A stretch of DNA of 64,000 bases from Brevibacterium sp. S111 (GTDB lineage: Bacteria; Actinomycetota; Actinomycetes; Actinomycetales; Brevibacteriaceae), in NCBI RefSeq assembly GCF_004745075.1, contig NZ_RHFH01000005.1:62001-126000 (forward strand), written 5' to 3'. Within the stretch, counting starts at the first letter, position 1. Each line of letters begins with the position of its first letter. A program made the translations under genes and the position numbers. The notes beneath the pieces are model-generated. The model was given only the letters and a program-made list of their open reading frames with translations. It ran no database searches and was not told where the DNA came from. Below, in pieces: positions 9,571-17,015 of this stretch.

Positions 9571-9616
9571 TGCGCGCGAGCTGAGTCTCCGATCACCCGT
9601 TGAGCCCGAGCCCGGC

Positions 9617-9860
9617 CTATGTCTCGTCACCTCGGCGCTCGAGCCTGCCGCGTCGATTGTGCCAGACAGCTCCCTGCCTGATCGCTTCGCGCACGGCCGC
9701 ACGGAAGCGTCCCGCCCCCATCGGCGAGCCCCGATCGCGCGGTAGAGTTCCACCTCGCCGACAGGTTCCATGCGGTGGACGAAATCGATGATCCCGTTGA
9801 CCTCGTTGGCAGAGACCCCGGTCGGAACATCACCTGAGGACGCCGAGGGCCACGGCGCAT
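9617..9860 (-). pseudogene. Remnant of a small unrecognised protein gene
   Basis: On the minus strand two adjacent frames give coding-like sequence: SANEVNGIIDFVHRMEPVGE, VELYRAIGARRWG, then after a one-base slip GRFRAAVREAIRQGAVWHNR followed by RGRLERRGDET and a TAG at 9617. I do not recognise the family. The amino-acid composition and sharp frame change look like a decayed gene that follows the MFS remnant. No function can be stated. Confidence 0.35.
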
Positions 9861-10340
9861 AGATGCCGGTCAAGTGTGACGGGGCCGGCGAAATCGCTCA
9901 GCGACCACAGGTAGATGAAGATCGGCACGTTGGCCATTGCCACACCGTAAAACCCGTGGAAGAGCGTGACGAGGTTGAAGGTGATTCCGTTGCAGAGGAA
10001 CGCCTGTCCGACAAAGAGGATGAGGCAGAGGATCGACCGTTTGGGGTAGATCGTGAACGCGACCTTCATGATCTCGACGAAGGAGATCGTCTTCCGCTGT
10101 CGCACGGTGATGGTCTTCTCCGGTGCCGGCAGGGCCTGGGAGGTCTCCACCTCGACGCCGTCTTCGATGTCGCCGACGATGCGCTCGGCTCCGTCCTTCT
10201 GCCCAACAGGAACCGTTGATGATGAGGTCGATACGTCCACGCACGCGGGCCGGGATGAGTTCGTCGATTGCCGAATTCACGGCCGCGTATTCGCCGCCGA
10301 TCCCGGCGCCGGTGAGGAAACGGGTGTATGACCCGACCGC
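9840..10340 (-). pseudogene. Fragmented MFS (sugar-porter-like) transporter
   Basis: Reading leftward from about 10340, one frame gives [20 protein letters not shown] then [18 protein letters not shown], a sugar-porter-like loop. A second frame gives [40 protein letters not shown] and GPVTL, resembling the central loop and helices 7-8. The intervening helices and both ends are missing, and at least two frame changes are needed. It covers about 155 of the 450-500 residues expected. Clearly non-functional. Confidence 0.65.
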
Positions 10341-10343
10341 TCA

Positions 10344-10703
10344 TCACCAGGGGTTGGCGTCCTGCCACCGACGGAACCAGTACGGGTCGCCCTGATAGTG
10401 GGACTTCTCCGGTCGGCACCCGCGCAGATCCGAGTGCTCTCCCAGCCAGGTTCGCACCACGGACTGGACCTCATCCATGCGTTCGAGCCAGTCGTCGAGC
10501 GGCAGCAGGAGGACCGCCTCGTCGACGGCTTCGAGACGGCACGAATAGGTCGGCAGTCCCTCGGTGATCTGCGAATGCGTGTAGCTGATCTGGTCGCATC
10601 CGGTGGTGAGGTAGAAGCGGATGTACTCGCCGCAGACATATGAGCACAGCGTCTTGAAGTTCTGGTAACGCACAATCCATGCCGGCACCTCGTATTCGGA
10701 CAT
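10344..10703 (-). CDS. Hypothetical protein, 119 residues
   Basis: A small protein starting MSEYEVPAWIVRYQNFKTLC and ending FRRWQDANPW. It is rich in aromatic residues and has five cysteines, with no signal peptide or membrane segment. I do not recognise a family. Composition and codon use look coding-like, and an AT-rich stretch (CATAATAG) lies just upstream of ATG 10703. It sits between a degraded transporter and a degraded Lrp regulator, so it too may be a survivor in a decaying locus. Confidence 0.45.
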   Translation of the reverse strand: MSEYEVPAWIVRYQNFKTLCSYVCGEYIRFYLTTGCDQISYTHSQITEGLPTYSCRLEAVDEAVLLLPLDDWLERMDEVQSVVRTWLGEHSDLRGCRPEKSHYQGDPYWFRRWQDANPW

Positions 10704-10764
10704 AAGTTCTATTATGTGTTACTGAACGTCGTCTCACCAGCCCCGAGCACCATTCCACGTGTAA

Positions 10765-11217
10765 TCGGGCCAGGGCAGATCGATGGGCGCCTCGAAGTCC
10801 TCCGCCAAGAGGGGCGGCATCGGCTCAGCGTCGACCCTGCGGGCGAATTCCGATTTCGCGTCGGCCAGAGAGCGGGTGACGAAACCTCTCGATGCAGGTG
10901 TCATCCGCATCTCAGCTATCCAGCCCGGCGGCATCTCGCGCAGCCGGTTCTCCATCGGTCTCGGGATCTCCGCCCGCGGGGACGTCAACGCAGTCCGAGA
11001 GCTGATTCTTGCCACACCAGCTATCCACTTCGCCGCCCGCACCCACGGCAGCTTCGACTTCATCGCCACCGTCCATGGCCAGGTCTCGAGCGAAGTGCTC
11101 GCGACTGTTGAGTCTCTGCGAACCCTGCCGGAGGTCGCTTACCTGGATTCGTGGACCCACCTCGACCTCGTCAAGGAAGGATATGCCCGCAGCGTCGGAC
11201 ACGAGCTGCGCCTGTGA
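10765..11217 (+). pseudogene. Lrp/AsnC family transcriptional regulator, frameshifted
   Basis: Lrp/AsnC proteins bind DNA with an N-terminal HTH and sense amino acids with a RAM domain. The first helix (QIDGRLEVLRQEGRH) is in one frame. The rest is in another: STLRANSDFASARERV for the HTH, LDAGVIRISAI for its wing, and VHGQVSSEVLATVESLRTLP plus SWTHLDLVKEGYA for the RAM domain. The slip falls at about 10815-10825 inside the HTH. The C-terminal domain is intact, but no single frame gives a complete DNA-binding domain. Confidence 0.65.
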
Positions 11218-11267
11218 GAGTACGGACGGAAGACAGAATCCGGCTTGCCCTCGCCCCAGGACTGCCT

Positions 11268-12251
11268 TCAGGGCAGGGTGCAGCCAGTGAGCAGGACCCC
11301 GACGTAGGTGGCGATGACCGAGGAGAACAGGACGCAGAAGGCGGCCAGAGCACTGCTCAGAGCCGCAGTCGGCAACAGCCCCGGGGACACCCTGACGGGC
11401 GCGACGAGCTGCCGGACCCGGTCGGGTCCGGCGATATTCAGCGCATATGAGCCGCCGAGGTGGCCGCTCTCCCCCACCTGGTGTCCGATCTTGAGAAGAG
11501 CACTGGCAAGCGCGGGTGTCCCTGCGACTTTCCGTGCACGGTCGTCGGCCGCGATCTCGAGGTAGAGAGGGACCGAGGCGGCGACCTCGGCGAAGAGCGG
11601 GATGAACCGCAGCGGCCGCACGAACGCCTCCACAACAGCCATGACGGCATGGTGGCCTTGGTCGACATGGGCTCTCTCATGTTCGACCACCGCCATCAGC
11701 TCACCGGGCTCCAGAGCCGAACACAGATCTTCCGACAGCACCACTCCCCCGTACCTGCGGGGCAGGGAGAACGCCAGAAGACGAGGACCGGCCACGGTCT
11801 TGACGATCCGTCCGGCCACCTCGACGTCCACGGCCTCGCGGCCGAGGAGACGCGCCGTCTCAGCGTTCTCTCGATGCCGCCGCCTGGCCAGAAGACCACC
11901 ACGGATGAGGAATCCGAGGGAGACGACCAGAGGCAGGAGGAGGAAGAGGACCACGGGGACGAGCGTGTCGATCTGCGCACCGCCGAAGGGGTTCGCCGCG
12001 ATGAGGCAGCGCTGGCACACGTCGCCGATGGGCATCGGCAGCACATCGGGGCCCTTGAGCAGCCATGCCGCCATGAGGCTGAGCGCGGACACCACGGCCC
12101 AGGACAGCAGCGGCAGGGACAGGAGGGCGAACACCGCCACGCGCGGCACGCGCATGAGCACCGGCGCGGCCGCGCGGACGAGAGCAGGGCCGGCCCAGGC
12201 AAGGACGAAGGCGAGAGCGGCGACGCACGCACCGCTGATCAGCATGCTCAT
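11268..12251 (-). CDS. M56 family membrane metallopeptidase (BlaR1/MecR1-like sensor)
   Basis: A 327-residue integral membrane zinc protease that in this family cleaves or inactivates the partner BlaI repressor. Hydrophobic segments are at about 1-22, 38-64, 95-118 and near the C-terminus. The zinc motif HERAH is at 191-195, with a third ligand probably Glu232 (YLEIAADD). There is no penicillin-binding domain, unlike BlaR1. The predicted extracytoplasmic loop between helices 2 and 3 carries a CQRC motif (Cys79, Cys82), a possible redox or metal sensor. ATG 12251 overlaps the blaI stop (ATGA), so the two are co-translated. Confidence 0.85.
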   Translation of the reverse strand: MSMLISGACVAALAFVLAWAGPALVRAAAPVLMRVPRVAVFALLSLPLLSWAVVSALSLMAAWLLKGPDVLPMPIGDVCQRCLIAANPFGGAQIDTLVPVVLFLLLPLVVSLGFLIRGGLLARRRHRENAETARLLGREAVDVEVAGRIVKTVAGPRLLAFSLPRRYGGVVLSEDLCSALEPGELMAVVEHERAHVDQGHHAVMAVVEAFVRPLRFIPLFAEVAASVPLYLEIAADDRARKVAGTPALASALLKIGHQVGESGHLGGSYALNIAGPDRVRQLVAPVRVSPGLLPTAALSSALAAFCVLFSSVIATYVGVLLTGCTLP

Positions 12252-12637
12252 TCGGCGACATCCTTCGCCTCGAGGTAGTCACGCAGCAAGCGGATGTCGG
12301 CGGCATCGATGCCTTCGACGAAGTGAAGGATCGAGGCCGCTCGGTCTCCGCCGTCGACCAGGGCCGCCTGCATCGTCCGCGCAGTGTGCTGCTCACGACT
12401 GACGACCGGAGCGTGGAGAACCGAGCGGCCGCGACGCTCGCGGCTGACGAGTCCCTTGCGTTCGAGGTTGGTCAGCACGGTCGCGATGGTGGTGTAGGCG
12501 GGCTCGGCCTCCGAGAGCTCGATGATCTGCCGAACCGTGAGCGGTTCGTGGTCCCACAGCAGTCCCATCACCTGCTTCTCGAGGGCGCCGAGGCGAATCG
12601 GCGAGGAGCTCGCGCCCCGGTCGTCGGTGTCAGTCAT
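12248..12637 (-). CDS. blaI: BlaI/MecI/CopY family transcriptional repressor
   Basis: A 129-residue winged-helix repressor. Residues about 15-75 (RLGALEKQVMGLLWDHEPLT, VRQIIELSE, TTIATVLTNLERKGLVSRER) are the classical MecI/BlaI DNA-binding domain, and the C-terminal helices serve for dimerisation. Its start overlaps the upstream gene stop (ATGA at 12634-12637) and its stop overlaps the M56 peptidase start, giving a three-gene operon with CPVC protein, BlaI and sensor. The likely operator is the TACTA-N7-TAGTA dyad found three times nearby. Release probably follows proteolysis triggered by the M56 sensor. Confidence 0.9.
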   Translation of the reverse strand: MTDTDDRGASSSPIRLGALEKQVMGLLWDHEPLTVRQIIELSEAEPAYTTIATVLTNLERKGLVSRERRGRSVLHAPVVSREQHTARTMQAALVDGGDRAASILHFVEGIDAADIRLLRDYLEAKDVAE

Positions 12638-13194
12638 GAGCGGGTGCTCCGTTCGGGCGTGGGAAGCGGACACGAGTACTGGCCCTTGAGGCGGATGATC
12701 ACGGCTGCCAGCAGGAGGATGACCGAGACTGCGGCCAGGAGTGGCTGGAGCGGTGCGAAGTAGGTCAAGGCGCCAGTGTAGCCCAGGGCCAGCAGCGCGA
12801 TCTTGTTGCACACCGGGCATCCGACGGCGAACCATCCGAGCATTCCGCCCACGCCGCCGAGGACACCCGACCGCCCCTCGGAAGCGACCTCCGGACCGCG
12901 TGCCCCTACCTCGGGGGCGGAGTCCGGGCCGCTCGACCGCCCCTCGGATGCGGGCCCCGGGCTGCGCACATAGCTGGCGATGAGCATTCCGAGCAGCAGC
13001 GACGTGAGGATCCACACCGGGTAGTCCCACCACACGGGCGGGATGTCGCGGGCGAAGAGGGCATTGGGGATGAGCACCGTCGCGAACCCGATGATCACAG
13101 CGGACCCCGCGGCCGCGGCCGCGGCCACACCGATGCGCCTGCGGTCCCAGAGCAGGAGGCCCCGGTAGGCGTCTCTGAGCGCGTCGACAAACAT
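12634..13194 (-). CDS. Membrane protein with in-membrane CPVC motif
   Basis: A 186-residue protein of no named family that I can assign. Four hydrophobic segments are at about 21-42, 58-76, 114-140 and 147-168. A Ser/Pro/Gly-rich loop spans 78-112. The motif CPVC (126-129) in GWFAVGCPVCNKIALLALGY lies at the edge of helix 3, as in redox or metal-handling membrane proteins. ATG 13194 has a GAGAGGGG Shine-Dalgarno and is preferred over the frame start at 13239. It is first gene of the blaI operon, so it is probably autoregulated with it. A role in electron transfer to the DsbA-like partners is inference. Confidence 0.7.
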   Translation of the reverse strand: MFVDALRDAYRGLLLWDRRRIGVAAAAAAGSAVIIGFATVLIPNALFARDIPPVWWDYPVWILTSLLLGMLIASYVRSPGPASEGRSSGPDSAPEVGARGPEVASEGRSGVLGGVGGMLGWFAVGCPVCNKIALLALGYTGALTYFAPLQPLLAAVSVILLLAAVIIRLKGQYSCPLPTPERSTRS

Positions 13195-13229
13195 GAGATC
13201 CCCTCTCTGACATGGTGACGACATGAGTC

Positions 13230-13246
13230 TACTATGCACATTAGTA
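13230..13246. promoter_or_regulatory. Operator copy 1, TACTA-N7-TAGTA
   Basis: Perfect dyad TACTA-TGCACAT-TAGTA between the divergent blaI operon and the first dsbA-like gene. A TATACT sequence (13245-13250), possible -10 element, overlaps its right end. Same arm sequence and spacing as copies 2 and 3. Proposed BlaI binding site. Confidence 0.75.
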
Positions 13247-13263
13247 TACTATGGCCCATAGTA
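13247..13263. promoter_or_regulatory. Operator copy 2, TACTA-N7-TAGTA
   Basis: Perfect 17-bp palindrome TACTATGGCCCATAGTA, directly abutting copy 1. Two adjacent operators on a divergent promoter would allow cooperative repression of both directions. It contains the spurious ATG at 13251, a reason not to start the dsbA-like gene there. Confidence 0.75.
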
Positions 13264-13313
13264 AATTGGTCGACTCGATCATGCCCCGACGCCCACACCC
13301 ACAGGAGGCTTTT

Positions 13314-14033
13314 GTGCCCCGCACCGAACGCGGCCCCATGTTCTGGCTCGTCCCTCTGACCGTCATCATCCTCGCCACTGTCGTCATCGGCATCGTCATC
13401 GTCAACCAGGGAGGCTCCGATGCCGATACCCAGGGGCAGAGTACGAGTTCGCAGAACGATTCCGCCGAGGAGGACGTCGATCTGTCCTTCGTCGAGCACA
13501 GGGATTCCGAAGAGACGAACGCGGTCGGCGACGTCGATGCCCCGGCCACTCTCGTCATGTACTCGGACTACCAGTGCCCCTACTGTGCAACATGGAACGA
13601 GGACACCCTGCCGGCGATGCTGGACTATGTCGACTCCGGTGACCTCCGGATCGAAATGCGCGACCTCGCGGTCTTCGGCGAGGAGTCCGAGCGGGCCGCT
13701 CGTGCCGTCTTCGCCGCAGGCATGCAGGATGAGTACTGGGACTACCACAACGCCCTATTCGAAGGCGGCGAGCACCGCCCGAAATCCCAGCTCGACGATG
13801 ACTCACTCGTCAGCCTCGGCGAGGAGCTCGGACTCGATCCTCTGCAGTTCAAGCGCGACATGAATTCGACTCAGGCCCACGAGGAGTTCGAAGCCGTCTC
13901 CGAGGAAGGGCAGTCGATCGGCGTCTCGAGCACCCCAGCCTTCGTCATCGGAGGCAAACCGCTGCTCGGCGCCCAGCCCACTCAGGAATTCATCGACGCG
14001 GTCGATGAGGCGCTCGCCCGGGCCGAGGACTGA
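13314..14033 (+). CDS. DsbA-like thioredoxin-fold protein, membrane anchored
   Basis: A 239-residue protein with an N-terminal anchor (about 9-31, FWLVPLTVIILATVVIGIVI), a Ser/Asp-rich linker and a DsbA/thioredoxin_4 domain. The active site is CPYC at 88-91 (YSDYQCPYCATW). The cis-proline loop is SSTPAFVIGG. It should act outside the membrane to make or isomerise disulfides. GTG 13314 follows a strong AGGAGG and is chosen over ATG 13251, which lies inside the operator. It is followed after 3 nt by a beta-propeller lipoprotein gene. Confidence 0.88.
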   Translation: MPRTERGPMFWLVPLTVIILATVVIGIVIVNQGGSDADTQGQSTSSQNDSAEEDVDLSFVEHRDSEETNAVGDVDAPATLVMYSDYQCPYCATWNEDTLPAMLDYVDSGDLRIEMRDLAVFGEESERAARAVFAAGMQDEYWDYHNALFEGGEHRPKSQLDDDSLVSLGEELGLDPLQFKRDMNSTQAHEEFEAVSEEGQSIGVSSTPAFVIGGKPLLGAQPTQEFIDAVDEALARAED

Positions 14034-14036
14034 ATC

Positions 14037-15230
14037 ATGACCCGCCCCGCAGCCCGCGCGATGATCCTGCCCGCCTGCCTGCTCACCCTGGCCTCACTGA
14101 CGGCCTGCACGGGTCTCGATGAGAACAGCGCATCGACCGACCCCAGGCCGGTTCACTCGCCGGCCGAGACACTCGATCCGGCCGAGCCGGACGACCCCGG
14201 CACCGCCCGCGCCGGAGACAGCGAGACGGGCGTCGTCGACCCCGGCTGGGTCATGGCGGCACAGGAGGCCGACGGCGTGTTCCTGTCGCTGCACGAGAAG
14301 GACTCGGACCTCGAGTTCCGCGCCGTCGATTCCGCGGGGACGATCCTCTGGACGGCGCTGCGGCCGCGAGTCTGCTCCGGCTTCTTCGTCAGCGAATCAG
14401 AGGCCGGCCCCGTGGCCGTCCTCATGGACCAGCAGTCTGGATCGAACAGCTCACTGGCGACGACGGCCTCAGGCTTCGACCTCCACACGGGCAGAAAGCT
14501 CTGGGGCCCCGTCGAGGCGCCCGGGCCCCTGCTCGGCAGCGGGCTCGTTTTCGCCGGCGCACCGCAGGACTTCATCGGCAAGGGCGGCCCCCGCGTGGCC
14601 CTCGATCCCGCCACAGGGAAGAGGCTGGCTGCCGAGGCCGAGGACTCACCCCGGGTGATCACGCTGCTGGGCAGTCATCTCATCCTCGCCGACGGTGAGA
14701 TGCTCATCGGCCAGGACCTCGGGGGCCACCGCCTGTGGATCCGCGACGCCGCGGACCTGGGGGTCTCAGCCGGCGAGGCCCGCGAGACGCCATGGGAAGC
14801 GATCGGCGGATCCCACGCACTCCTCGGCAGCGCCGGCGACCGGCAGCGCACCCTGATCGACCTGCGCTCTGGCGCCGCTGTCGCCAGCAACATCGACAGC
14901 GCCGGCTACGATGCGGGCAGCCACACCCTCATCACGGCCGATGCGCAGCTGCACGGCTTCGACCTCGACGGCACGAAGCGCTGGGACGCACCGCTGGCCG
15001 ACGACGCCGAGCTCTCGGCCGTCGGCGACGGTCGGATCGTCACTGCAGCCGGGGCCGGGAACGGTCCGAACGGAACCGAGACGAGATCGGCAAGTGACGG
15101 CCAGACCATCGATGGGGCCGAGGACGATCCGGCCACCCGACGTTTCGGCGCTGCGCACCATATCGCCGAAACCGGCGCCCGCCTCTTCGGCGATCCCGAC
15201 AGCCCCCTGCTGTCGCCGAAGAAGCAGTGA
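14037..15230 (+). CDS. PQQ-like beta-propeller lipoprotein, paralogue A
   Basis: A 397-residue secreted lipoprotein with lipobox LTAC (Cys24), then a Pro/Asp-rich linker and repeated short blades (GTILWTAL, TGRKLWGPV, GHRLWIRD, GTKRWDAPL) typical of PQQ-like/YncE-type propellers. It shares a blade with the second lipoprotein at 17016: (D/N)LEF.AVD...G..LW followed by RPxxC(S/T)GF, each with one cysteine. The gene lies 3 nt downstream of the first dsbA-like gene and is in the same transcript. A client-binding or scaffold function beside a disulfide enzyme is inference. Confidence 0.75.
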   Translation: MTRPAARAMILPACLLTLASLTACTGLDENSASTDPRPVHSPAETLDPAEPDDPGTARAGDSETGVVDPGWVMAAQEADGVFLSLHEKDSDLEFRAVDSAGTILWTALRPRVCSGFFVSESEAGPVAVLMDQQSGSNSSLATTASGFDLHTGRKLWGPVEAPGPLLGSGLVFAGAPQDFIGKGGPRVALDPATGKRLAAEAEDSPRVITLLGSHLILADGEMLIGQDLGGHRLWIRDAADLGVSAGEARETPWEAIGGSHALLGSAGDRQRTLIDLRSGAAVASNIDSAGYDAGSHTLITADAQLHGFDLDGTKRWDAPLADDAELSAVGDGRIVTAAGAGNGPNGTETRSASDGQTIDGAEDDPATRRFGAAHHIAETGARLFGDPDSPLLSPKKQ

Positions 15231-15276
15231 TCGCGGCAGCGGAATTTTCGACCCGGAAGACCGATGATCTATAGTT

Positions 15277-15293
15277 TACTAAGCATCTTAGTA
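15277..15293. promoter_or_regulatory. Operator copy 3, TACTA-N7-TAGTA
   Basis: TACTA-AGCATCT-TAGTA, within the longer perfect dyad TTACTAA-GCATC-TTAGTAA (15276-15294), 16 bp before the second dsbA-like start. Arms and spacing are identical to copies 1 and 2. It implies that the downstream dsbA-ccdA-lipoprotein operon has its own promoter under the same repressor. Confidence 0.75.
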
Positions 15294-15309
15294 ACCAAGG
15301 AGTGAGGGC

Positions 15310-16056
15310 ATGGCCAAACATGCGGCGCCGCGCACGCAGTACCGCTGGTGGATCCCCGCCGCGGTGGTCGCCTCAGCCGCTGCGCTCGTGCTCATGATCC
15401 TCGTCATCGACCGGGGCGAGGACGACGGGACATCGCCCACGGCGGACAACGCCGGCCCTGCTCCGGAAGCCGTCGTCACGGAAGTCGCCGACCCTGAACA
15501 GTCCGACCTCGGCGAGGACGAATCCGCTGACGAATCCGATCCGATGTCCGATGGCCCTGTCGATGCACCGGTCAAACTCGTCGCCTTCTCCGACTATCAG
15601 TGTCCGTACTGCGCCTCCTGGTCGCAGGACACGCTGCCGACGATGCTCGACTACGTCGACTCCGGCGATCTGCGCATCGAGTGGCGAGAAGTCAATGTGT
15701 TCGGCTCCGCGTCCGAACAGGCCGCGAAGGCCGCCTACGCCGCGGCCCTGCAGAACAAGCATTGGGAGTTCCACGAAGCGCTGTTCGCCGACGGCAAGCC
15801 GCGCTCACCCGATGAGCTCACCCCCGAAGCGCTCACCGAGGTAGCCGACGACATCGGACTCGACACCTCCCGATTCTCCACGGACATGAACTCCGAGGAG
15901 ACAGCGCAGGCCGTGCAGGACAACGCCGAGATGGGCACCGACCTCGGCGCGTTCTCCACGCCGACCTTCATCCTCGACGGCCAACCCTATGTCGGGGCTC
16001 AGCCCACGAACGTCTTCGTCGATGCCGTTGAATCGGCAAAGAAAGGACAGCACTGA
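15310..16056 (+). CDS. DsbA-like thioredoxin-fold protein, second copy
   Basis: A 248-residue membrane-anchored thioredoxin-fold protein. The anchor is at about 14-33 and an acidic linker runs to about residue 85. The CPYC active site is at 98-101 (FSDYQCPYCASW) and FSTPTFILDGQPYVGAQP gives the cis-proline. It is clearly paralogous to the protein at 13314: LPxMLDYVDSGDLRIE is shared almost exactly. The start follows AAGGAGTGAGGGC and a dedicated operator. The stop TGA overlaps the ATG of the ccdA-like gene (TGATG), so enzyme and transmembrane reductant supplier are coupled. Confidence 0.88.
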   Translation: MAKHAAPRTQYRWWIPAAVVASAAALVLMILVIDRGEDDGTSPTADNAGPAPEAVVTEVADPEQSDLGEDESADESDPMSDGPVDAPVKLVAFSDYQCPYCASWSQDTLPTMLDYVDSGDLRIEWREVNVFGSASEQAAKAAYAAALQNKHWEFHEALFADGKPRSPDELTPEALTEVADDIGLDTSRFSTDMNSEETAQAVQDNAEMGTDLGAFSTPTFILDGQPYVGAQPTNVFVDAVESAKKGQH

Positions 16057-17012
16057 TGGACATCAGCCTGATCAGCGCCTTCATCGGCGGAATCCTCGCT
16101 CTGCTCAGCCCCTGCGCCGCACTCCTGCTGCCGGCGTTCTTCGGATCCACCGTCGGGGCGGGGTCTCGGCTGGTGCTCCACGGCCTCATCTTCTACGTGG
16201 GCATGCTGCTCGTCCTCATCCCCTTGGGCATCGGCGCCGGCACGCTCGGGGCACTGTTCACCTCCCATCGCGGCGCGATCGTCCTCGTCGCCTCGGTGAT
16301 CCTCATCGTCTTGGGCATCGTCCAGTTCTTCGGATTCGGATTCGATCCGGCGAAGGTGCTGCCGGGAGCCGATGCCGCCCGGCAGCGCTCCGCGCAGGCG
16401 ACGGGCTGGACGAAGACCTTCCTCCTCGGCGCCACGAGCGGGATCGCCGGCGTCTGCGCCGGTCCCATCCTCGGCGCGGTGCTCACCCTGGCCGCGACCA
16501 AGGGCAGTCTCGTCCTCGGCGGCATGATGCTCGCCGTCTACGGAGCCGGGATGGTCGTGCCGCTGTTCATCATCGCGGCCCTGTGGACCCGCGTGGGCAC
16601 CCGGACGCGTTCGATGCTCCGCGGGGGTTCGGTGACGCTCTTCGGCCGCAGGATCCCGGTCGTCTCGATGGTCACCGGGATCCTGATGATCGTCATCGGC
16701 ATTGTGTTCTGGGCGACGAACGGCTTGGTCTCGGCACCGTCGCTGGTGCCGACGACCACGTTGGCCCATGCTCAGGAATGGGTGAGCTCCTGGTCCTCGA
16801 CCACGACAGACATCATCGTCGTCTGCGTGCTGGCGGTCCTCGCGATCATCCTGTGGTTCCGCCACGAGCGTCGGCGCGCCCGACGCGCCGCTGCCGCGGA
16901 TCAGCGCGAAGCGTCCTCGGACAAGGACGGTGCGGCCGCCGACCAGAATGACTCGGACGCCTCAGCCGAGGCGTCAGCGAAGCCGTCTCAGTCACCGGGG
17001 GCGAAGCACTGA
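16056..17012 (+). CDS. ccdA: CcdA/DsbD-type transmembrane thiol-disulfide transporter
   Basis: A 318-residue membrane protein of the CcdA/DsbD family, which carries electrons from cytoplasmic thioredoxin across the membrane to extracytoplasmic thioredoxin-fold proteins. About six main hydrophobic helices carry the conserved cysteines Cys20 (LLSPCAALLLPAF) and Cys134 (GVCAGPILG). One further helix and a charged Ala/Asp-rich tail follow. It overlaps the dsbA-like gene by one base and is followed 3 nt later by a lipoprotein gene. It would keep the neighbouring CPYC proteins reduced, favouring isomerase rather than oxidase action. Confidence 0.88.
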   Translation: MDISLISAFIGGILALLSPCAALLLPAFFGSTVGAGSRLVLHGLIFYVGMLLVLIPLGIGAGTLGALFTSHRGAIVLVASVILIVLGIVQFFGFGFDPAKVLPGADAARQRSAQATGWTKTFLLGATSGIAGVCAGPILGAVLTLAATKGSLVLGGMMLAVYGAGMVVPLFIIAALWTRVGTRTRSMLRGGSVTLFGRRIPVVSMVTGILMIVIGIVFWATNGLVSAPSLVPTTTLAHAQEWVSSWSSTTTDIIVVCVLAVLAIILWFRHERRRARRAAAADQREASSDKDGAAADQNDSDASAEASAKPSQSPGAKH

Positions 17013-17015
17013 ACC

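Noticed and set aside
13251..13313. Upstream start of the first dsbA-like gene at ATG 13251
   Set aside because: That ATG lies inside the operator palindrome and has no ribosome-binding site; GTG 13314 follows AGGAGG.
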